Part shown: positions 54,097-63,880 of the stretch, in pieces
Position numbering within the stretch: position 1 is the stretch's first letter
Layout of the letters: every line of letters begins with the position of its first letter
NCBI RefSeq assembly: GCF_014842915.1
Contig: NZ_JACYXI010000017.1
Location: 27,829 to 91,828 of the forward strand
Reading direction: 5' to 3'
Origin: Roseibium litorale
GTDB taxonomy: Bacteria; Pseudomonadota; Alphaproteobacteria; Rhizobiales; Stappiaceae
DNA length: 64,000 nucleotides
Notes under the pieces: model-generated
Told to the model about the DNA's origin: nothing
Seen by the model: the letters and a program-made list of their open reading frames with translations, nothing else
The model's database searches: none
Made by a program: the position numbers and the translations under genes

Positions 54097-54717
54097 TTAG
54101 AGCGGTCTGAAGGCTGGACGGTCCGAGACCAGCGCCCGCTCCAGAAGATCAAGACGGTCCTGTCCCCAGAAGGGCTCACCTTTCAATACATAGCAAGGTG
54201 AACCAATGATGCCGGCCGCAATCGCATCCCGCTTGTTGGCCTGATAGATCTCCTCGACCTCGGCTCCCTGGGCATCCGCAAGAACCGGAGCGGCATCCGC
54301 TCCCAGACTTTCCAGGACGGACGCAATCACCGCTTCATCCGCAATGTTCCGGTCATGCACCCAGACCGCCTGGAAGACACTGAGCGAATAGTCGAGCATG
54401 TTGCCGCCGGACCGCTCATAGGCAATGCCGGTACGGTCGGCAAGACCTGGCGCGACCGGGAAGAAGGCAGGCTTGAAGGTCAAGGGAATGCCGCGCTCCT
54501 GCTGCCAGCGCTGCAACTCGATCATCCGGTAGTCCAGGCGGACCGGATGGCGCTTGGCAAACGGCAGGCCGCCGTTGCTCTCAAACACACCGCCCAGATC
54601 AACCGGCCTTGCGCGGATGGTGACACCATGCTTTGCGCAAAGATCCTGGAAGGCCTGATGACCCAGATAGGCCCAGGGCGACAGATGGGTGAGATAGTAA
54701 TCGATGGTGCGGGACAT
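54097..54717 (-). CDS. 2-hydroxychromene-2-carboxylate isomerase family protein (DsbA-like, kappa GST)
   Basis: 206 residues. A thioredoxin/DsbA fold with the HCCA isomerase start DYYLTHLSPWAYLGHQAF, where Ser replaces the redox Cys, and the late GIIGSPCYVLKGEPFWGQDRLDLLE typical of the family. Characterised members isomerise chromene carboxylates in aromatic breakdown with glutathione; no such pathway is nearby. It lies 49 bases downstream of the DNA ligase gene. Confidence 0.88.
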   Translation of the reverse strand: MSRTIDYYLTHLSPWAYLGHQAFQDLCAKHGVTIRARPVDLGGVFESNGGLPFAKRHPVRLDYRMIELQRWQQERGIPLTFKPAFFPVAPGLADRTGIAYERSGGNMLDYSLSVFQAVWVHDRNIADEAVIASVLESLGADAAPVLADAQGAEVEEIYQANKRDAIAAGIIGSPCYVLKGEPFWGQDRLDLLERALVSDRPAFRPL

Positions 54718-54766
54718 GCCCTCTCCCTTAAGTTTCCGGAGCCCCCGCTCCTGATAATGGACGTGC

Positions 54767-56407
54767 TTACCCTGTCAGCAACGTTTCCAGCGCCTCTATC
54801 TTGTCTGCCTCCGCCGGTGGTTTGTCCCATCTCAGGCGGGCAATACGCGGGAAGCGCATGGCAAGACCCGATTTGTGGCGAGTCGACCTGTTGATGCCTT
54901 CAAATGCCACTTCGAGCACAAGACCCGCATCCTTGCTATGCAAAACTTCGCGAACTGGCCCAAAGCGGTTGACCGTATTGTTCCGGACAAACCGGTCGAT
55001 CTGGACAAGCTCCTCATCCGTGAAACCGGAATACGCCTTGCCCACCGGCACCAGCACCTCCTGGCCTTCTGCTCCCCACCAGACGCCGAAAGTGTAATCG
55101 GAATAGAAGGAGGAGCGTTTGCCATGCCCTCTTTGGGCATACATCAGGACAGCATCGACCAGATAAGGATCGCGTTTCCACTTGAACCATTGCCCTTTGG
55201 GCCGTCCGGGAAGATAGGGCGCATCGCGGCGCTTGAGCATCACCCCTTCCACCGCATTTGCATCGGGGCCCGGCAGCAGGCTCTCAGGCGTTTGACGCGC
55301 AGCGGCTATTGCCGCCCAGCTGCCAGCCGCCACCTCCGGTGAGAGGTCAATCTGCGGCAGGTTGAGATCAGACAGAAACGATTCTAGACGGCGCCGCCGC
55401 TCCATGAAGGGCAAGGGCCTCAAATCCTCGCCTTCGAGCATCAGAAGATCATAAGCTCTTATGGCTGCCGGATAGTCACGCTGAAGCTTTGGCCCTGCCG
55501 TTTTGCGGTTCAACCGCTTCTGCAAATCCGAGAAAGGCTGCACAGCCCCCTCCCGCCGGATGAGCAGTTCTCCGTCAATGACCGCTTCAAAACTCATCAG
55601 GGCAACGAGGTCGGGAAACGCGCCGGAAATATCCTCGCCGGTGCGCGAATAGAGCCTTGCAGCCTGATGCCCGGCCGCATCCCTGGCCGCCGCAGCCTGA
55701 ATACGGATGCCATCCCATTTCCATTCCACGAACAAGGCGTCTGCCGGGACGTTCGCAGGATCAGCGTCCTCCTCCAGCGGATGCGCCAGCATGACGGGCC
55801 GGAACGGCACAGGATCGAGCGTTTCCGGTCGCCCGCTACGTCCCTCCACCCAGGCAAACAGCTCCAGATAGGGCTGCTTCAGCCCGTGCCAGATCTCCTC
55901 CACATCATCCGGGGTGATGGTTCCAAGCCGCGCGACTGCGGTCTTAGCAAGCCGGGCGGACACACCGACACGCAATCCGCCGGTCAAAAGTTTCAACAGG
56001 GCCCAGCGCCCGGTCTCATCCAGCAAGTCCAGCCATCCAGCAAGAAGTGCTGGGATTTCAGCTTTTTTGGCTGTGTTCAAGGCCTCCACGACGTCCGCCA
56101 GAGACAGTCCGGCATTTTCCCCTTTGCCACGCTCTGAAGCGGGCCACATCAGGGCGATTGTTTCCGAGAGGTCTCCGACAAAGTCATAAGAGAGGCCGAA
56201 AAGAACTGCGTCCGTGCGGGTGCTGATCAGCTCGCGCAGCAAGGCGGGCTTTGCATGGCGGAAAGAAAGCTCCCCGGTCAAAGCGGCCAGCGCGTAGCCC
56301 CGGTCAGGGTCAGGTGTCTTGCGCAAATAGTCCGTGAGCAGCGCTTCCTTGGCGAGACGCCCCGGTTCGTAGGACAATCGGTCGAGCAGGTGAGAGAAAG
56401 CTTGCAT
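54767..56407 (-). CDS. ATP-dependent DNA ligase, bacterial (cisplatin-damage-response) type
   Basis: 546 residues. An N-terminal ligase domain (about 1-200), then the adenylation domain with the AMP-accepting Lys in EWKWDGIR (about residue 230), DGELLIRR, and EGVMLKRRDAPY, and an OB-fold C-terminus (KWKRDPYLVDAVLMYAQ). This matches the alphaproteobacterial ligase usually encoded with a DNA exonuclease, a DEXH helicase and a phosphoesterase. None of those partners is adjacent here. It seals nicks with ATP and is probably a repair ligase in addition to the NAD-dependent LigA. Confidence 0.9.
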   Translation of the reverse strand: MQAFSHLLDRLSYEPGRLAKEALLTDYLRKTPDPDRGYALAALTGELSFRHAKPALLRELISTRTDAVLFGLSYDFVGDLSETIALMWPASERGKGENAGLSLADVVEALNTAKKAEIPALLAGWLDLLDETGRWALLKLLTGGLRVGVSARLAKTAVARLGTITPDDVEEIWHGLKQPYLELFAWVEGRSGRPETLDPVPFRPVMLAHPLEEDADPANVPADALFVEWKWDGIRIQAAAARDAAGHQAARLYSRTGEDISGAFPDLVALMSFEAVIDGELLIRREGAVQPFSDLQKRLNRKTAGPKLQRDYPAAIRAYDLLMLEGEDLRPLPFMERRRRLESFLSDLNLPQIDLSPEVAAGSWAAIAAARQTPESLLPGPDANAVEGVMLKRRDAPYLPGRPKGQWFKWKRDPYLVDAVLMYAQRGHGKRSSFYSDYTFGVWWGAEGQEVLVPVGKAYSGFTDEELVQIDRFVRNNTVNRFGPVREVLHSKDAGLVLEVAFEGINRSTRHKSGLAMRFPRIARLRWDKPPAEADKIEALETLLTG

Positions 56408-56499
56408 CCAGCCTCAGGCGCAGCAGAACAGACAGAAGGATAACGTCTCCTGACAATGTAGATTGTCCCCGCCTGTTGGGAAGCCCGCCTGAACGCGAA

Positions 56500-56528
56500 A
56501 AGCCCGGGACCTGTCCGGCACCGGGCTT
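56500..56528 (-). terminator. Terminator after the chemoreceptor gene
   Basis: AAGCCCGG and CCGGGCTT form an 8-base stem with a 13-base loop, then TTTTC on the minus strand, about 60 bases after the stop. Confidence 0.8.
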
Positions 56529-56589
56529 AATTGTTACCGGCTGGCTGCCGGACTGTTCCGTTCTGAGGAAACAGCCCGGATCGCTGGTC

Positions 56590-58707
56590 TTACGCAGCCA
56601 GATCGGTGTTTTCGCGTTCCTCGGCCTGCCGGCGCAGGGCGTCACGGCGGGCCTCGAGGTCATTGCCCATTTCCTTCAAGAAACCATCGACCGTTTTGCC
56701 GAGTTCCTCAACGATCTCCTTCACGGCCCTGGAGATGCCGTCCACATTCTCAGCCTCCGACGACGTCTGCTGGATTGCTCTGGAAACCCCATCCACGCTG
56801 ACCAGAGCCTGCGAGGTGCCGTCAGCTGCCACAGCCGCACTGCGCGAAATCTCGCCAGTCGCAGCACTCTGTTCCTCGACCGCGGCGGAAATGGCCGAGG
56901 TAACTTCCATGATGTTTTCGATCGCGGTGGAGATCTCCCGGATGGAATCCACCGCTCCGTCCGTGAGCTCCTGCACAGCCTGAATCTGGCCGGCGATTTC
57001 CTCGGTCGCCTTTGCCGTCTGGTTGGAAAGCTCTTTCACCTCGGCAGCGACGACCGCAAACCCTCTGCCAGCCTCCCCTGCCCGGGCAGCCTCGATTGTC
57101 GCGTTGAGCGCCAGCAGATTGGTCTGTTCGGCAATGTCGCGGATCATTTCCACCACCGTGCCAATCTTCTGTGCTGCCGCTGCCAGACTGGACACGTTTT
57201 TATCGGTTGCGTTTGCCACATGGGTGGCGCTGTCGATAATCGCAGTTGCACGGCTCGCCTGAGACAGGATCTCATTGATGGCGCTGGACATTTCCTCTGC
57301 AGCAGAGGCCACGGACTGGACGCTTTCAGAGGAGTTGGAGGAAGACCCGTGCGCCTCATCCGCAGCCCTGGTTGCAGAACCTGAGATCTCCGCCACCTTG
57401 CTGGCAACCTGCAAAAGGCCTGAAACCTTTTCCTCCACATTGCCGCTGACGCCGCCGATCAAGTCACGGAAATGTTCGATGATGCTCGCGACATGGCTCT
57501 GGCGCGCGGCCTCCCGGTCACGGTCCTCGGCTGCCAGCTTTTCCAGTGCCGCCCGGGCACGCGCATTTTCCTGGAACACGACCCCTGCCCTCGCCAGATC
57601 GCCCAGGCTGTCCTTGCGGTCCAGCATGGGCATGGTAAAGCCGAGGTCCGAGCGGGCGATCCGGTTCAAACTGCTAGTGATGGAACCTAACGCGCCCGTG
57701 ATACTGCGCAGCTGCCACAGGCAGACTGCAAGCGTCCCCAGCAGCAGCACAATCGCTTCTGTCACCTGGACCGTCACCTCCTGCCAGGCAAGATCCAGGA
57801 GTTGCTGAGCCCGGACCTCGCCCTTGGCGGCGAAGTCCAGGGACACCTTGCGGATCATCTCAAGGCGTTTGGTCGCTTCGTCGAACCAGACAGATCCGTC
57901 GACGCCCTTTCCGTCCTTTGTCTCGGGCAGCGTGGCGAGGATCCCGCGCCACACCTTGACCTGCTCAACCGCGGGACCCGACACAGTGCTATCGAACAAC
58001 GCCCGTTGCTCATCCGTCGCATGCTCACGGAACTCTTCGATGTTGAAGGTCTCGATCGCCAGATTCTGGGCGTAGGCGAGAAAAAGCTTGAAGGGAAAGC
58101 TGCCCTCTGCCGCAACTCTGGTAAATAGCTGGCCACCGATGGCCCGTTCGAGCCCGCCGGCCTCCTTGGCGTCGGTGAGCGTATAGAATGCAGTCATTTC
58201 ACGGATATATTCCGGATCGTCACTCGACTGGACCACAGCGAGGATCAAGGATGTCAGTGCTCTGATCTGATCCGAATAAAAGGCCAGATTGCCGGGCCCA
58301 TCGACCTTGCCTGCGTCCACGCGGTTTCTGTGCTCGCCGACCATGACAAGCCCGCCAACGGTCTCCTTGATCAGGCTTTCAAGTGTCTTGTTGTTAAAGC
58401 TCAGATCTGCGGCGGCAGCTTTCAGGTCTGCAAGGGCCGGTTCCGTTTTCTGGCGCTGGCTATCGACAAGTTTTCTCGGACCATCAGCGAAGCTGGAAGC
58501 CAGCAGAACTCCCGTGCGCCCTCTTTCTTTCTGCAATTCGTTGATTGCGGCCTCCGAGAGCTGAGCAAGCCGGCTCATAGGAACAAGGTCCGTATCGTGC
58601 ATGGCGTTGCGATAGCTCTGATAGATCGACAGGACATCCACAAGCAGAAAAGCAAGCAAAGGTATGACCGCCAGCGAAGCGATCTGAAGACGAATTGATT
58701 TCAGCAT
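56590..58707 (-). CDS. Methyl-accepting chemotaxis protein with NIT sensor domain
   Basis: 705 residues. TM1 ([20 protein letters not shown], about 7-26), a long periplasmic helical NIT domain (about 40-300, with [17 protein letters not shown]), TM2 (about 315-335), HAMP and the signalling domain with the conserved hairpin tip [19 protein letters not shown] (about 560). NIT domains are thought to sense nitrate or nitrite. The protein ends without a CheB/CheR NWETF tether. No che genes are nearby. Confidence 0.93.
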   Translation of the reverse strand: MLKSIRLQIASLAVIPLLAFLLVDVLSIYQSYRNAMHDTDLVPMSRLAQLSEAAINELQKERGRTGVLLASSFADGPRKLVDSQRQKTEPALADLKAAAADLSFNNKTLESLIKETVGGLVMVGEHRNRVDAGKVDGPGNLAFYSDQIRALTSLILAVVQSSDDPEYIREMTAFYTLTDAKEAGGLERAIGGQLFTRVAAEGSFPFKLFLAYAQNLAIETFNIEEFREHATDEQRALFDSTVSGPAVEQVKVWRGILATLPETKDGKGVDGSVWFDEATKRLEMIRKVSLDFAAKGEVRAQQLLDLAWQEVTVQVTEAIVLLLGTLAVCLWQLRSITGALGSITSSLNRIARSDLGFTMPMLDRKDSLGDLARAGVVFQENARARAALEKLAAEDRDREAARQSHVASIIEHFRDLIGGVSGNVEEKVSGLLQVASKVAEISGSATRAADEAHGSSSNSSESVQSVASAAEEMSSAINEILSQASRATAIIDSATHVANATDKNVSSLAAAAQKIGTVVEMIRDIAEQTNLLALNATIEAARAGEAGRGFAVVAAEVKELSNQTAKATEEIAGQIQAVQELTDGAVDSIREISTAIENIMEVTSAISAAVEEQSAATGEISRSAAVAADGTSQALVSVDGVSRAIQQTSSEAENVDGISRAVKEIVEELGKTVDGFLKEMGNDLEARRDALRRQAEERENTDLAA

Positions 58708-59190
58708 GGAAACCCAACCCTAGGTTAATGACGCTTAGCGCTATCCTAGGTTGAACAGACTGAATAAAATGTAAATGCTAAATATATCTCAAATATCTAT
58801 CATTATTTCCTGAGACCATTCGTGATCTTCAAAGTTAATTGCCTTGCGATATTTTACAATTCGAAGCGTAAAATCTAGACTTGTCAGATTATTTTTTATG
58901 CACAAAGGTCAAAAAATGGGCAGACCCATCTATATATTCAAGATTCAAGATCCCGGATCCGGACCCATAAATCTGATGGGAACAACTGTGCCGTCTGAGC
59001 TTACCCTTCACGCATCCCAAACTCCCGCACTGGCAAGAGCAGCAGGCAAATGGGCAGGAGCGCGCGCGCCTTCCGGTTTCTATAGACCTGCGGTCATTTC
59101 CCCCCTATATAGGGACAAATGGTACCGCGTTTCCGCGCATTGTCCGGCATGAGCCCGCAGCGCCGCGCAGACTTCCTTTGAAAGTGATTG
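58708..59190. other. Long leader/promoter region of the DEAD-box gene
   Basis: 483 bases. The left part (58740-58900) is AT-rich, with promoter-like TTTACAA and TTGTCAG stretches. A 102-residue ORF (58844-59152) has no ribosome site and atypical composition, so I do not call it. Long leaders are common for cold-shock DEAD-box helicases and could carry autoregulation. Confidence 0.5.
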
Positions 59191-61347
59191 ATGACTGATC
59201 TTAATAACGTCGCCCCGGCGTTGGCCGCCGCTTTGGCAAACCGGGGGTATAAATCCCTGACCCCCGTCCAGGCAGCAGTTCTGAACGACGCCCCGCCAGA
59301 GGCGGATCTTCTGGTTTCCGCGCAGACCGGTTCGGGCAAGACCGTTGCCTTCGGCCTGGCTCTTGCGCCGACCATCCTGGGCGACGCAGAGCGGCTTGGA
59401 CCCGCAGGCGCGCCGATCGCACTGGCGATTGCGCCCACCCGTGAACTTGCGCTGCAGGTGAAGGACGAGCTGAGCTGGCTTTATGCGGATGCCAATGCCC
59501 AGACCGTTTCCTGCGTCGGCGGCATGGACCCGCGCACCGAACGCCGCAACCTGGAGCGTGGCGCGCATATCGTTGTCGGCACGCCGGGCCGTCTTCGTGA
59601 CCATATCGAGCGCGGCGCCCTGGACCTGTCCGAGCTGCGCGCGGTCGTCATGGACGAAGCCGACGAAATGCTCGACATGGGCTTCCGCGAGGATCTTGAG
59701 TTCATTCTGGATGCGGCTCCCGCCACCCGCCGCACGCTCATGTTCTCCGCAACGGTTCCCAAGCCGATCGCCGATCTTGCACGCCGTTTCCAGAAGGATG
59801 CCGTCCGCCTGTCAACCGTCAGCGCTCATGAGCAGCACGGCGACATTGATTACGTGGCCCATCCGGTCGCGCCGAACGAGCGCGAGAACGCCATCATCAA
59901 CGTGCTGCGCCAGCATGAAGCGGAAAAGGCCATCCTGTTCTGCTCCACCCGCGAAGCGGTAAAGCGCCTGACCAGCCGCCTGGCCAATCGCGGCTTCTCC
60001 ATCGTGTCGCTCTCCGGTGAACTGAGCCAGGAGCAGCGCTCCGCCGCCCTGACCGCCATGAAGAACGGCTCGGCCCGGGTCTGCGTTGCCACCGACGTTG
60101 CCGCGCGCGGCATCGACCTTCCGAACCTGGACCTGGTGATCCACGCCGACCTGCCGACCGGCAAGGCTGCGCTTCTGCACCGTTCCGGGCGCACGGGCCG
60201 CGCGGGCCGCAAGGGCACCTGCGTGCTCATGGTGCCCTATCCGCGCCGCCGGGCCGCTGAACGCACCCTGCAATTTGCGGGCGTCAAGGTGACCTGGGCC
60301 CCCGCCCCGACCGCCGATGACATCCGCGCCAAGGACCGTGAGCGCCTGCTGGCCGATCCGTCTCTAACGGCAGAGATGGAAGAAGAAGAAGAACTGGCCA
60401 TCGCCCGCGAGCTTCTGGAAAAATACGATGCCGAGCGCATTGCCGCCGCCTTCGTCAAGCTGCGCCAGTCGCGCCTGCCGGCCCCTGAAGATGTGTCGGA
60501 AGCCTCCGAAGACAACATCCGTGGACGCGGTCCGGGCGAACAGGGCGGCCGCTCTGCAGAGATCCGGGGCAAGTTCGAGGATGGCGTCTGGTTCCGTCTA
60601 TCTCTCGGCCACAAGCACCGCGCCGACCCGCGCTGGCTGCTGCCGATGATCTGCCGCGCCGGTCACGTGACCAAGAAGGAAGTCGGCGCGATCAAGATCT
60701 TCCAGAACGAAACCCGCTTCGAGATCGAAGGCGCCCATGGCGAGCGTTATGCGGAAGTCATCCGCCGGGATGGTTCTGGTGAGGAAAACGTCACCATCAC
60801 GGTTCTGGATGCCCGTGGCGGCAAGGTTCCGCCCCCGCCCTTCGAGGACCGTGGCGGTGGACGCGGCGGCTTCGGTGGCGGCCCGCGCGGCGGTGCACGT
60901 CCGCGCCGGGACGCCTATGAAGGCGGCTCCGAAGACCGGATTGAACGCCCCCGCAGCAATGACCGCGGCTTCGACCGGGGCGCGCCCCGTGGCGACTTTT
61001 CCGCCCGGGGCCCGGCCAAGGGACCCAAGCGCCGCCGCTTTGGCGACGACGAACCGGCCCCGAACCATCCGGCCTTCGAACCACTGGACATGAAGGCCCT
61101 TGCGCGCGATGGCGGTGGTGACACCGTCCGCAGCGAACGCCCTGCCCGTCCGCGCAAGGACGAGCGCCCGGCGCGGCGCGACTGGAACGCCGACAAGGCA
61201 CCGGAAGGCCGCGAAGGCGCAAAGCCTGGCAAGCCGGACGGCAAGAAGCCCTTCAAGGCCAAGGCTGACGGCCCGAAGAAAAAGGGCCCGAACAAGAAGA
61301 ACAAGCCGACCCGCTCGGAACGCAAGGCCACCAAGGCCAGCTTCTGA
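59191..61347 (+). CDS. DEAD-box ATP-dependent RNA helicase with DbpA-like RNA-binding domain
   Basis: 718 residues from ATG (a TTG lies one codon earlier). Helicase motifs are complete: Q motif (SLTPVQAAVL), Walker A AQTGSGKT, PTRELA, TPGR, DEAD in VMDEADEMLD, SAT, and HRSGRTGRAGRKG. After residue ~465 a DbpA-type RNA-binding domain (FEDGVWFRLSLGHKHRADP...RFEIEGAHGERYAEVI) is followed by a Gly/Arg-rich stretch and a long basic Lys/Arg/Pro tail. It probably unwinds rRNA during ribosome assembly, especially in the cold. A strong terminator follows. Confidence 0.94.
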   Translation: MTDLNNVAPALAAALANRGYKSLTPVQAAVLNDAPPEADLLVSAQTGSGKTVAFGLALAPTILGDAERLGPAGAPIALAIAPTRELALQVKDELSWLYADANAQTVSCVGGMDPRTERRNLERGAHIVVGTPGRLRDHIERGALDLSELRAVVMDEADEMLDMGFREDLEFILDAAPATRRTLMFSATVPKPIADLARRFQKDAVRLSTVSAHEQHGDIDYVAHPVAPNERENAIINVLRQHEAEKAILFCSTREAVKRLTSRLANRGFSIVSLSGELSQEQRSAALTAMKNGSARVCVATDVAARGIDLPNLDLVIHADLPTGKAALLHRSGRTGRAGRKGTCVLMVPYPRRRAAERTLQFAGVKVTWAPAPTADDIRAKDRERLLADPSLTAEMEEEEELAIARELLEKYDAERIAAAFVKLRQSRLPAPEDVSEASEDNIRGRGPGEQGGRSAEIRGKFEDGVWFRLSLGHKHRADPRWLLPMICRAGHVTKKEVGAIKIFQNETRFEIEGAHGERYAEVIRRDGSGEENVTITVLDARGGKVPPPPFEDRGGGRGGFGGGPRGGARPRRDAYEGGSEDRIERPRSNDRGFDRGAPRGDFSARGPAKGPKRRRFGDDEPAPNHPAFEPLDMKALARDGGGDTVRSERPARPRKDERPARRDWNADKAPEGREGAKPGKPDGKKPFKAKADGPKKKGPNKKNKPTRSERKATKASF

Positions 61348-61366
61348 GACAAGACATGACACACTG

Positions 61367-61396
61367 AAAAAGCCGGGCCCAGCGCCCGGCTTTTTT
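61367..61396 (+). terminator. Strong terminator after the DEAD-box gene
   Basis: AAAAAGCCGGGC and GCCCGGCTTTTTT pair over a short loop with a six-T tract, 20 bases after the stop codon. Confidence 0.93.
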
Positions 61397-61556
61397 GTGA
61401 GCAGCTGCCTCTCCCAAACTCCTGTCACCTTCAGCGAAGCAAGTGCCGCAGCTTCATCTACGCGTCTCTCAAATTTCTGTCAGAAATGGGCTTGGACATT
61501 CCCTGGACATACGGCGCTGCTCTGGACACACAATGAGCTCTTGAGAATCGGTTTTG

Positions 61557-62093
61557 ATGAAAATGATCGGCGATAGATCCACCCGCCTTATTGTCCTTCG
61601 AGGAAACTCAGGGAGCGGCAAATCGGCGCTCGCAGCCGCTATTCGTAGCAACCGCCCTCGCGGCATCGCAATCATCGGCCAAGATAATCTGCGGCGCACC
61701 ATTCTGCATCTGCCGGACAAGAAACCTTCCTTGACTGCGGAGTACATAGACCTCTCAGCTCATTTTGCACTCAAGAATGGTCTCAATGTAGTCATTGAGG
61801 GAATACTGTATAATGAGATCTACGGCAGCATGCTCAGACGGCTTATTTCTGCTCATGAAGGAGTAACCCGCTGCTATCGGTACAGGCTTTCCTTCGAGGA
61901 GACGCTCAAACGGCATGCAACAAAACCGGACGCAGCTGATTTCGGAGAAATCGAGATGCGGCAATGGTGGCGGGAAGAGGATGCGCTGACGGGCGTTAAC
62001 GAAACGATCATCGGACCAGAGAAGACCCTCGCGGAGACCACGAAAGCCGTGATTGCAGATTGCGGCTGGGAACCGCTCACAACACCGATCTGA
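61557..62093 (+). CDS. Small P-loop kinase-like (AAA_33/zeta-like) protein
   Basis: 178 residues. Walker A is VLRGNSGSGKSALA (about residue 17); a following IIGQDNLRRTIL resembles the Asp-containing substrate loop of small-molecule kinases. FALKNGLNVVIEGILYNEIYG is the second strand seen in zeta-toxin and aminoglycoside- or nucleoside-kinase relatives, and RLSFEETLKRHATKP looks like a lid with Arg. No antitoxin-like gene is adjacent. The start could also be the ATG at 61563; no good ribosome site is seen. The substrate is unknown. Confidence 0.75.
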   Translation: MKMIGDRSTRLIVLRGNSGSGKSALAAAIRSNRPRGIAIIGQDNLRRTILHLPDKKPSLTAEYIDLSAHFALKNGLNVVIEGILYNEIYGSMLRRLISAHEGVTRCYRYRLSFEETLKRHATKPDAADFGEIEMRQWWREEDALTGVNETIIGPEKTLAETTKAVIADCGWEPLTTPI

Positions 62094-62166
62094 ATTGGCT
62101 TCCGCTCAACCGGAACGGCGCGGCAAAGCCTGCAGTTTTCGGCAAATGAGCGATGTGAAGGAAGGC

Positions 62167-62241
62167 TGGCTGGGGCGGGAGGATTCGAACCTCCGAATGT
62201 CGGTACCAAAAACCGATGCCTTACCACTTGGCGACGCCCCA
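62167..62241 (-). tRNA. tRNA-Gln (anticodon TTG)
   Basis: 75 bases including an encoded CCA. The acceptor stem is TGGGGCG/CGCCCCA, the T arm is GGAGGTTCGAATCCTCC, and the anticodon loop TTTTGGT reads TTG (glutamine). Confidence 0.96.
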
Positions 62242-62563
62242 AAGAGTGCAGGACGTATAGCCAAGCCCGCGCGGGGGCGCAAGGCTTCCTCTGCCTATAT
62301 TCCTGCTGTTTCGACAGGGTTTTCCCCAGACGGAAGCTGGCCACGCCAATGCGGAAGGTTTCCGTTTTGAAGCCGCACCCTTTTGCCGCCTCAGTCATCC
62401 ACAGGCCGGGACAGCAGAAGGCAAAATCAGATGCCTTTTTTCAACAGCGCGCTGCAATCCTCTTGCAGGCATCCGGCAGCAGTGCTAATAGACCGCCACA
62501 CCAGACGGGCGCCACGCTCACTGGTTCCCGGCAAGCATTGATTTGCTTGATAAAAAATAGGTT
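62242..62563. other. Gap between two tRNA genes
   Basis: 322 bases. The end holds a tRNA-Pro promoter candidate (TTGATT... then TAAAAAAT near 62550). I see no gene. Confidence 0.5.
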
Positions 62564-62640
62564 CGGAGTGTAGCGCAGCCTGGTAGCGCACCTCGTTCGG
62601 GACGAGGGGGTCGGAGGTTCGAATCCTCTCACTCCGACCA
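62564..62640 (+). tRNA. tRNA-Pro (anticodon CGG)
   Basis: 77 bases including an encoded CCA. The acceptor stem is CGGAGTG/CACTCCG, the T arm is GGAGGTTCGAATCCTCT, and the anticodon loop TTCGGGA reads CGG (proline). The sequence changes character directly after the 3-prime end, so this tRNA may be an integration site. Confidence 0.96.
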
Positions 62641-62854
62641 TTTCTGCTTTCAAAAATAAGTCATTGATTTTTAACGAAAAAACACGGCTAAATTTGCCTG
62701 TGTAGGAACTGTGCAGAAAAAATTGCGGATTTGAATCTGGCTTAGGGGCACGCTTTTTTCTTATTAGCGCTTGTATTTGATCGCCTCACAAAGAGGATTG
62801 CGCGAGCGCCGCCCCACCAAATCGTTCGGCCTCATATTCCTTCGCGCCCCTCCC
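62641..62854. other. AT-rich boundary region after tRNA-Pro
   Basis: 214 bases, AT-rich at first (62641-62770). There is no integrase gene here. It is probably the inner side of an attachment site or the end of an accessory element. Confidence 0.4.
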
Positions 62855-63361
62855 TTACGAGCATCGATAAATGAGGGTTTCACCGGCGACTTCCGCCAAG
62901 TGGTAGTCCATCGCCAAATCATGCGCGATGGCGTCGTAATCGATGTAATATTGCAGGCGCTCAGGGATATCACCGAATAGCCCTTCCTCGATGAATTGCT
63001 CCGCAAGGTCTCGCAGGCTTGGCAGATGATAGATATCGACTTCGACGGCCTCCGGATCATCCAGGATGGTTTCAACCCGATAGCCGCACTCCCTGACGGC
63101 AAGCACCAGCTTGAGCTTGTCGTGGTCATCGAGCGTATCAATCGCCTCCAAAAGGGCCGACAAGTTGCCTTGGCTGAGGCCAAAGGCCCCGGCCAGTTCT
63201 CCATCCATGGCGTTACCATCGATGAACTGGATTTCGAATTCTTCTACCCGGTCGCCAAACCGGTTCGTAGCCTCGGCTGACTTCCTTTGATAGTCCGCCC
63301 AATTCTCGAAATAAAATCCGTCGGCAGCCAGGTCGTAGGGCTGGGCATAGAATAAAACCAT
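62855..63361 (-). CDS. ardA: ArdA-family antirestriction protein
   Basis: 168 residues from the ATG with GGAGGAAACAAG directly upstream. The N-terminal VLFYAQPYDLAADGFYFENWADYQRKS and the EEFEIQFIDG segment match ArdA, a very acidic DNA-mimic dimer that blocks type I restriction enzymes when foreign DNA enters a cell. The protein is strongly acidic throughout. ardA is typical of plasmids, ICEs and transposons, so its place after tRNA-Pro points to an integrated mobile element. Confidence 0.9.
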   Translation of the reverse strand: MVLFYAQPYDLAADGFYFENWADYQRKSAEATNRFGDRVEEFEIQFIDGNAMDGELAGAFGLSQGNLSALLEAIDTLDDHDKLKLVLAVRECGYRVETILDDPEAVEVDIYHLPSLRDLAEQFIEEGLFGDIPERLQYYIDYDAIAHDLAMDYHLAEVAGETLIYRCS

Positions 63362-63691
63362 CTTGTTTCCTCCAATGGTAAGTGGGTTGCTCATGCAACC
63401 CTGCTTCCGGCGAGGACGGGGATGGGAGGGGACAAGCGAAATCACACAGGTTGGTGCGGGCGCAAGGCCATAGGCCTGAGCCTCGGCCTGTGTTTATTTT
63501 GCTTGTGGGGAGAAAGGGGCTGCGCCACTGGCTTCCCCTTTTTAATTCACTGGTAGACATATTCGCCCCAAAAGGCCTCAAATCGCATGAGTGGCAAAAT
63601 TGATATGCGCCCAAATAACGAGTAATCTTCTGAAAATCTCAGTACTTTAAAGCGGTTTATTTCGTCTGCGACCAATTACATGAGGTTGAAA
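63362..63691. other. ardA upstream region
   Basis: 330 bases between divergent ardA and the truncated ORF. It contains a GC-rich part with the palindromic AGGCCATAGGCCT near 63462 and an AT-rich part after 63590. I see no gene. Confidence 0.45.
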
Positions 63692-63880
63692 ATGCGCTTT
63701 TCATCGATATTTGCTATATTTTTCGCTGTCTCGTTTAATGTGTCTCATGTTTACGGGAGCGAATTGCCCCAACTGATCCTCGCACAAGAAGTCGCGGGCA
63801 TTCCCTTTGACATTCCCATTCAGGTCGATATCGGAGCCGTGAATGATGGCAAATTGCCGATTGGATTAGCGGCCTGTTGA
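63692..63880 (+). pseudogene. Exported protein fragment, 3-prime end cut by an IS21-like element
   Basis: 62 residues from MRFSSIF with GAGG six bases upstream. A clear Sec signal peptide (SSIFAIFFAVSFNVSHVYGS) is followed by SELPQLILAQEVAGIPFDIPIQVD. The reading frame ends at a TGA inside the presumed IS terminus (TGTTGA at 63875), so the original protein was longer. I do not recognise the family from the remaining part. Confidence 0.55.

Noticed and set aside
58844..59152. 102-residue ORF before the DEAD-box gene
   Set aside because: No ribosome site, odd composition, and it fills the probable helicase mRNA leader.
62764..63219. 151-residue minus-strand ORF overlapping ardA
   Set aside because: It shares DNA with ardA in another frame; ardA has a strong ribosome site and clear homology.
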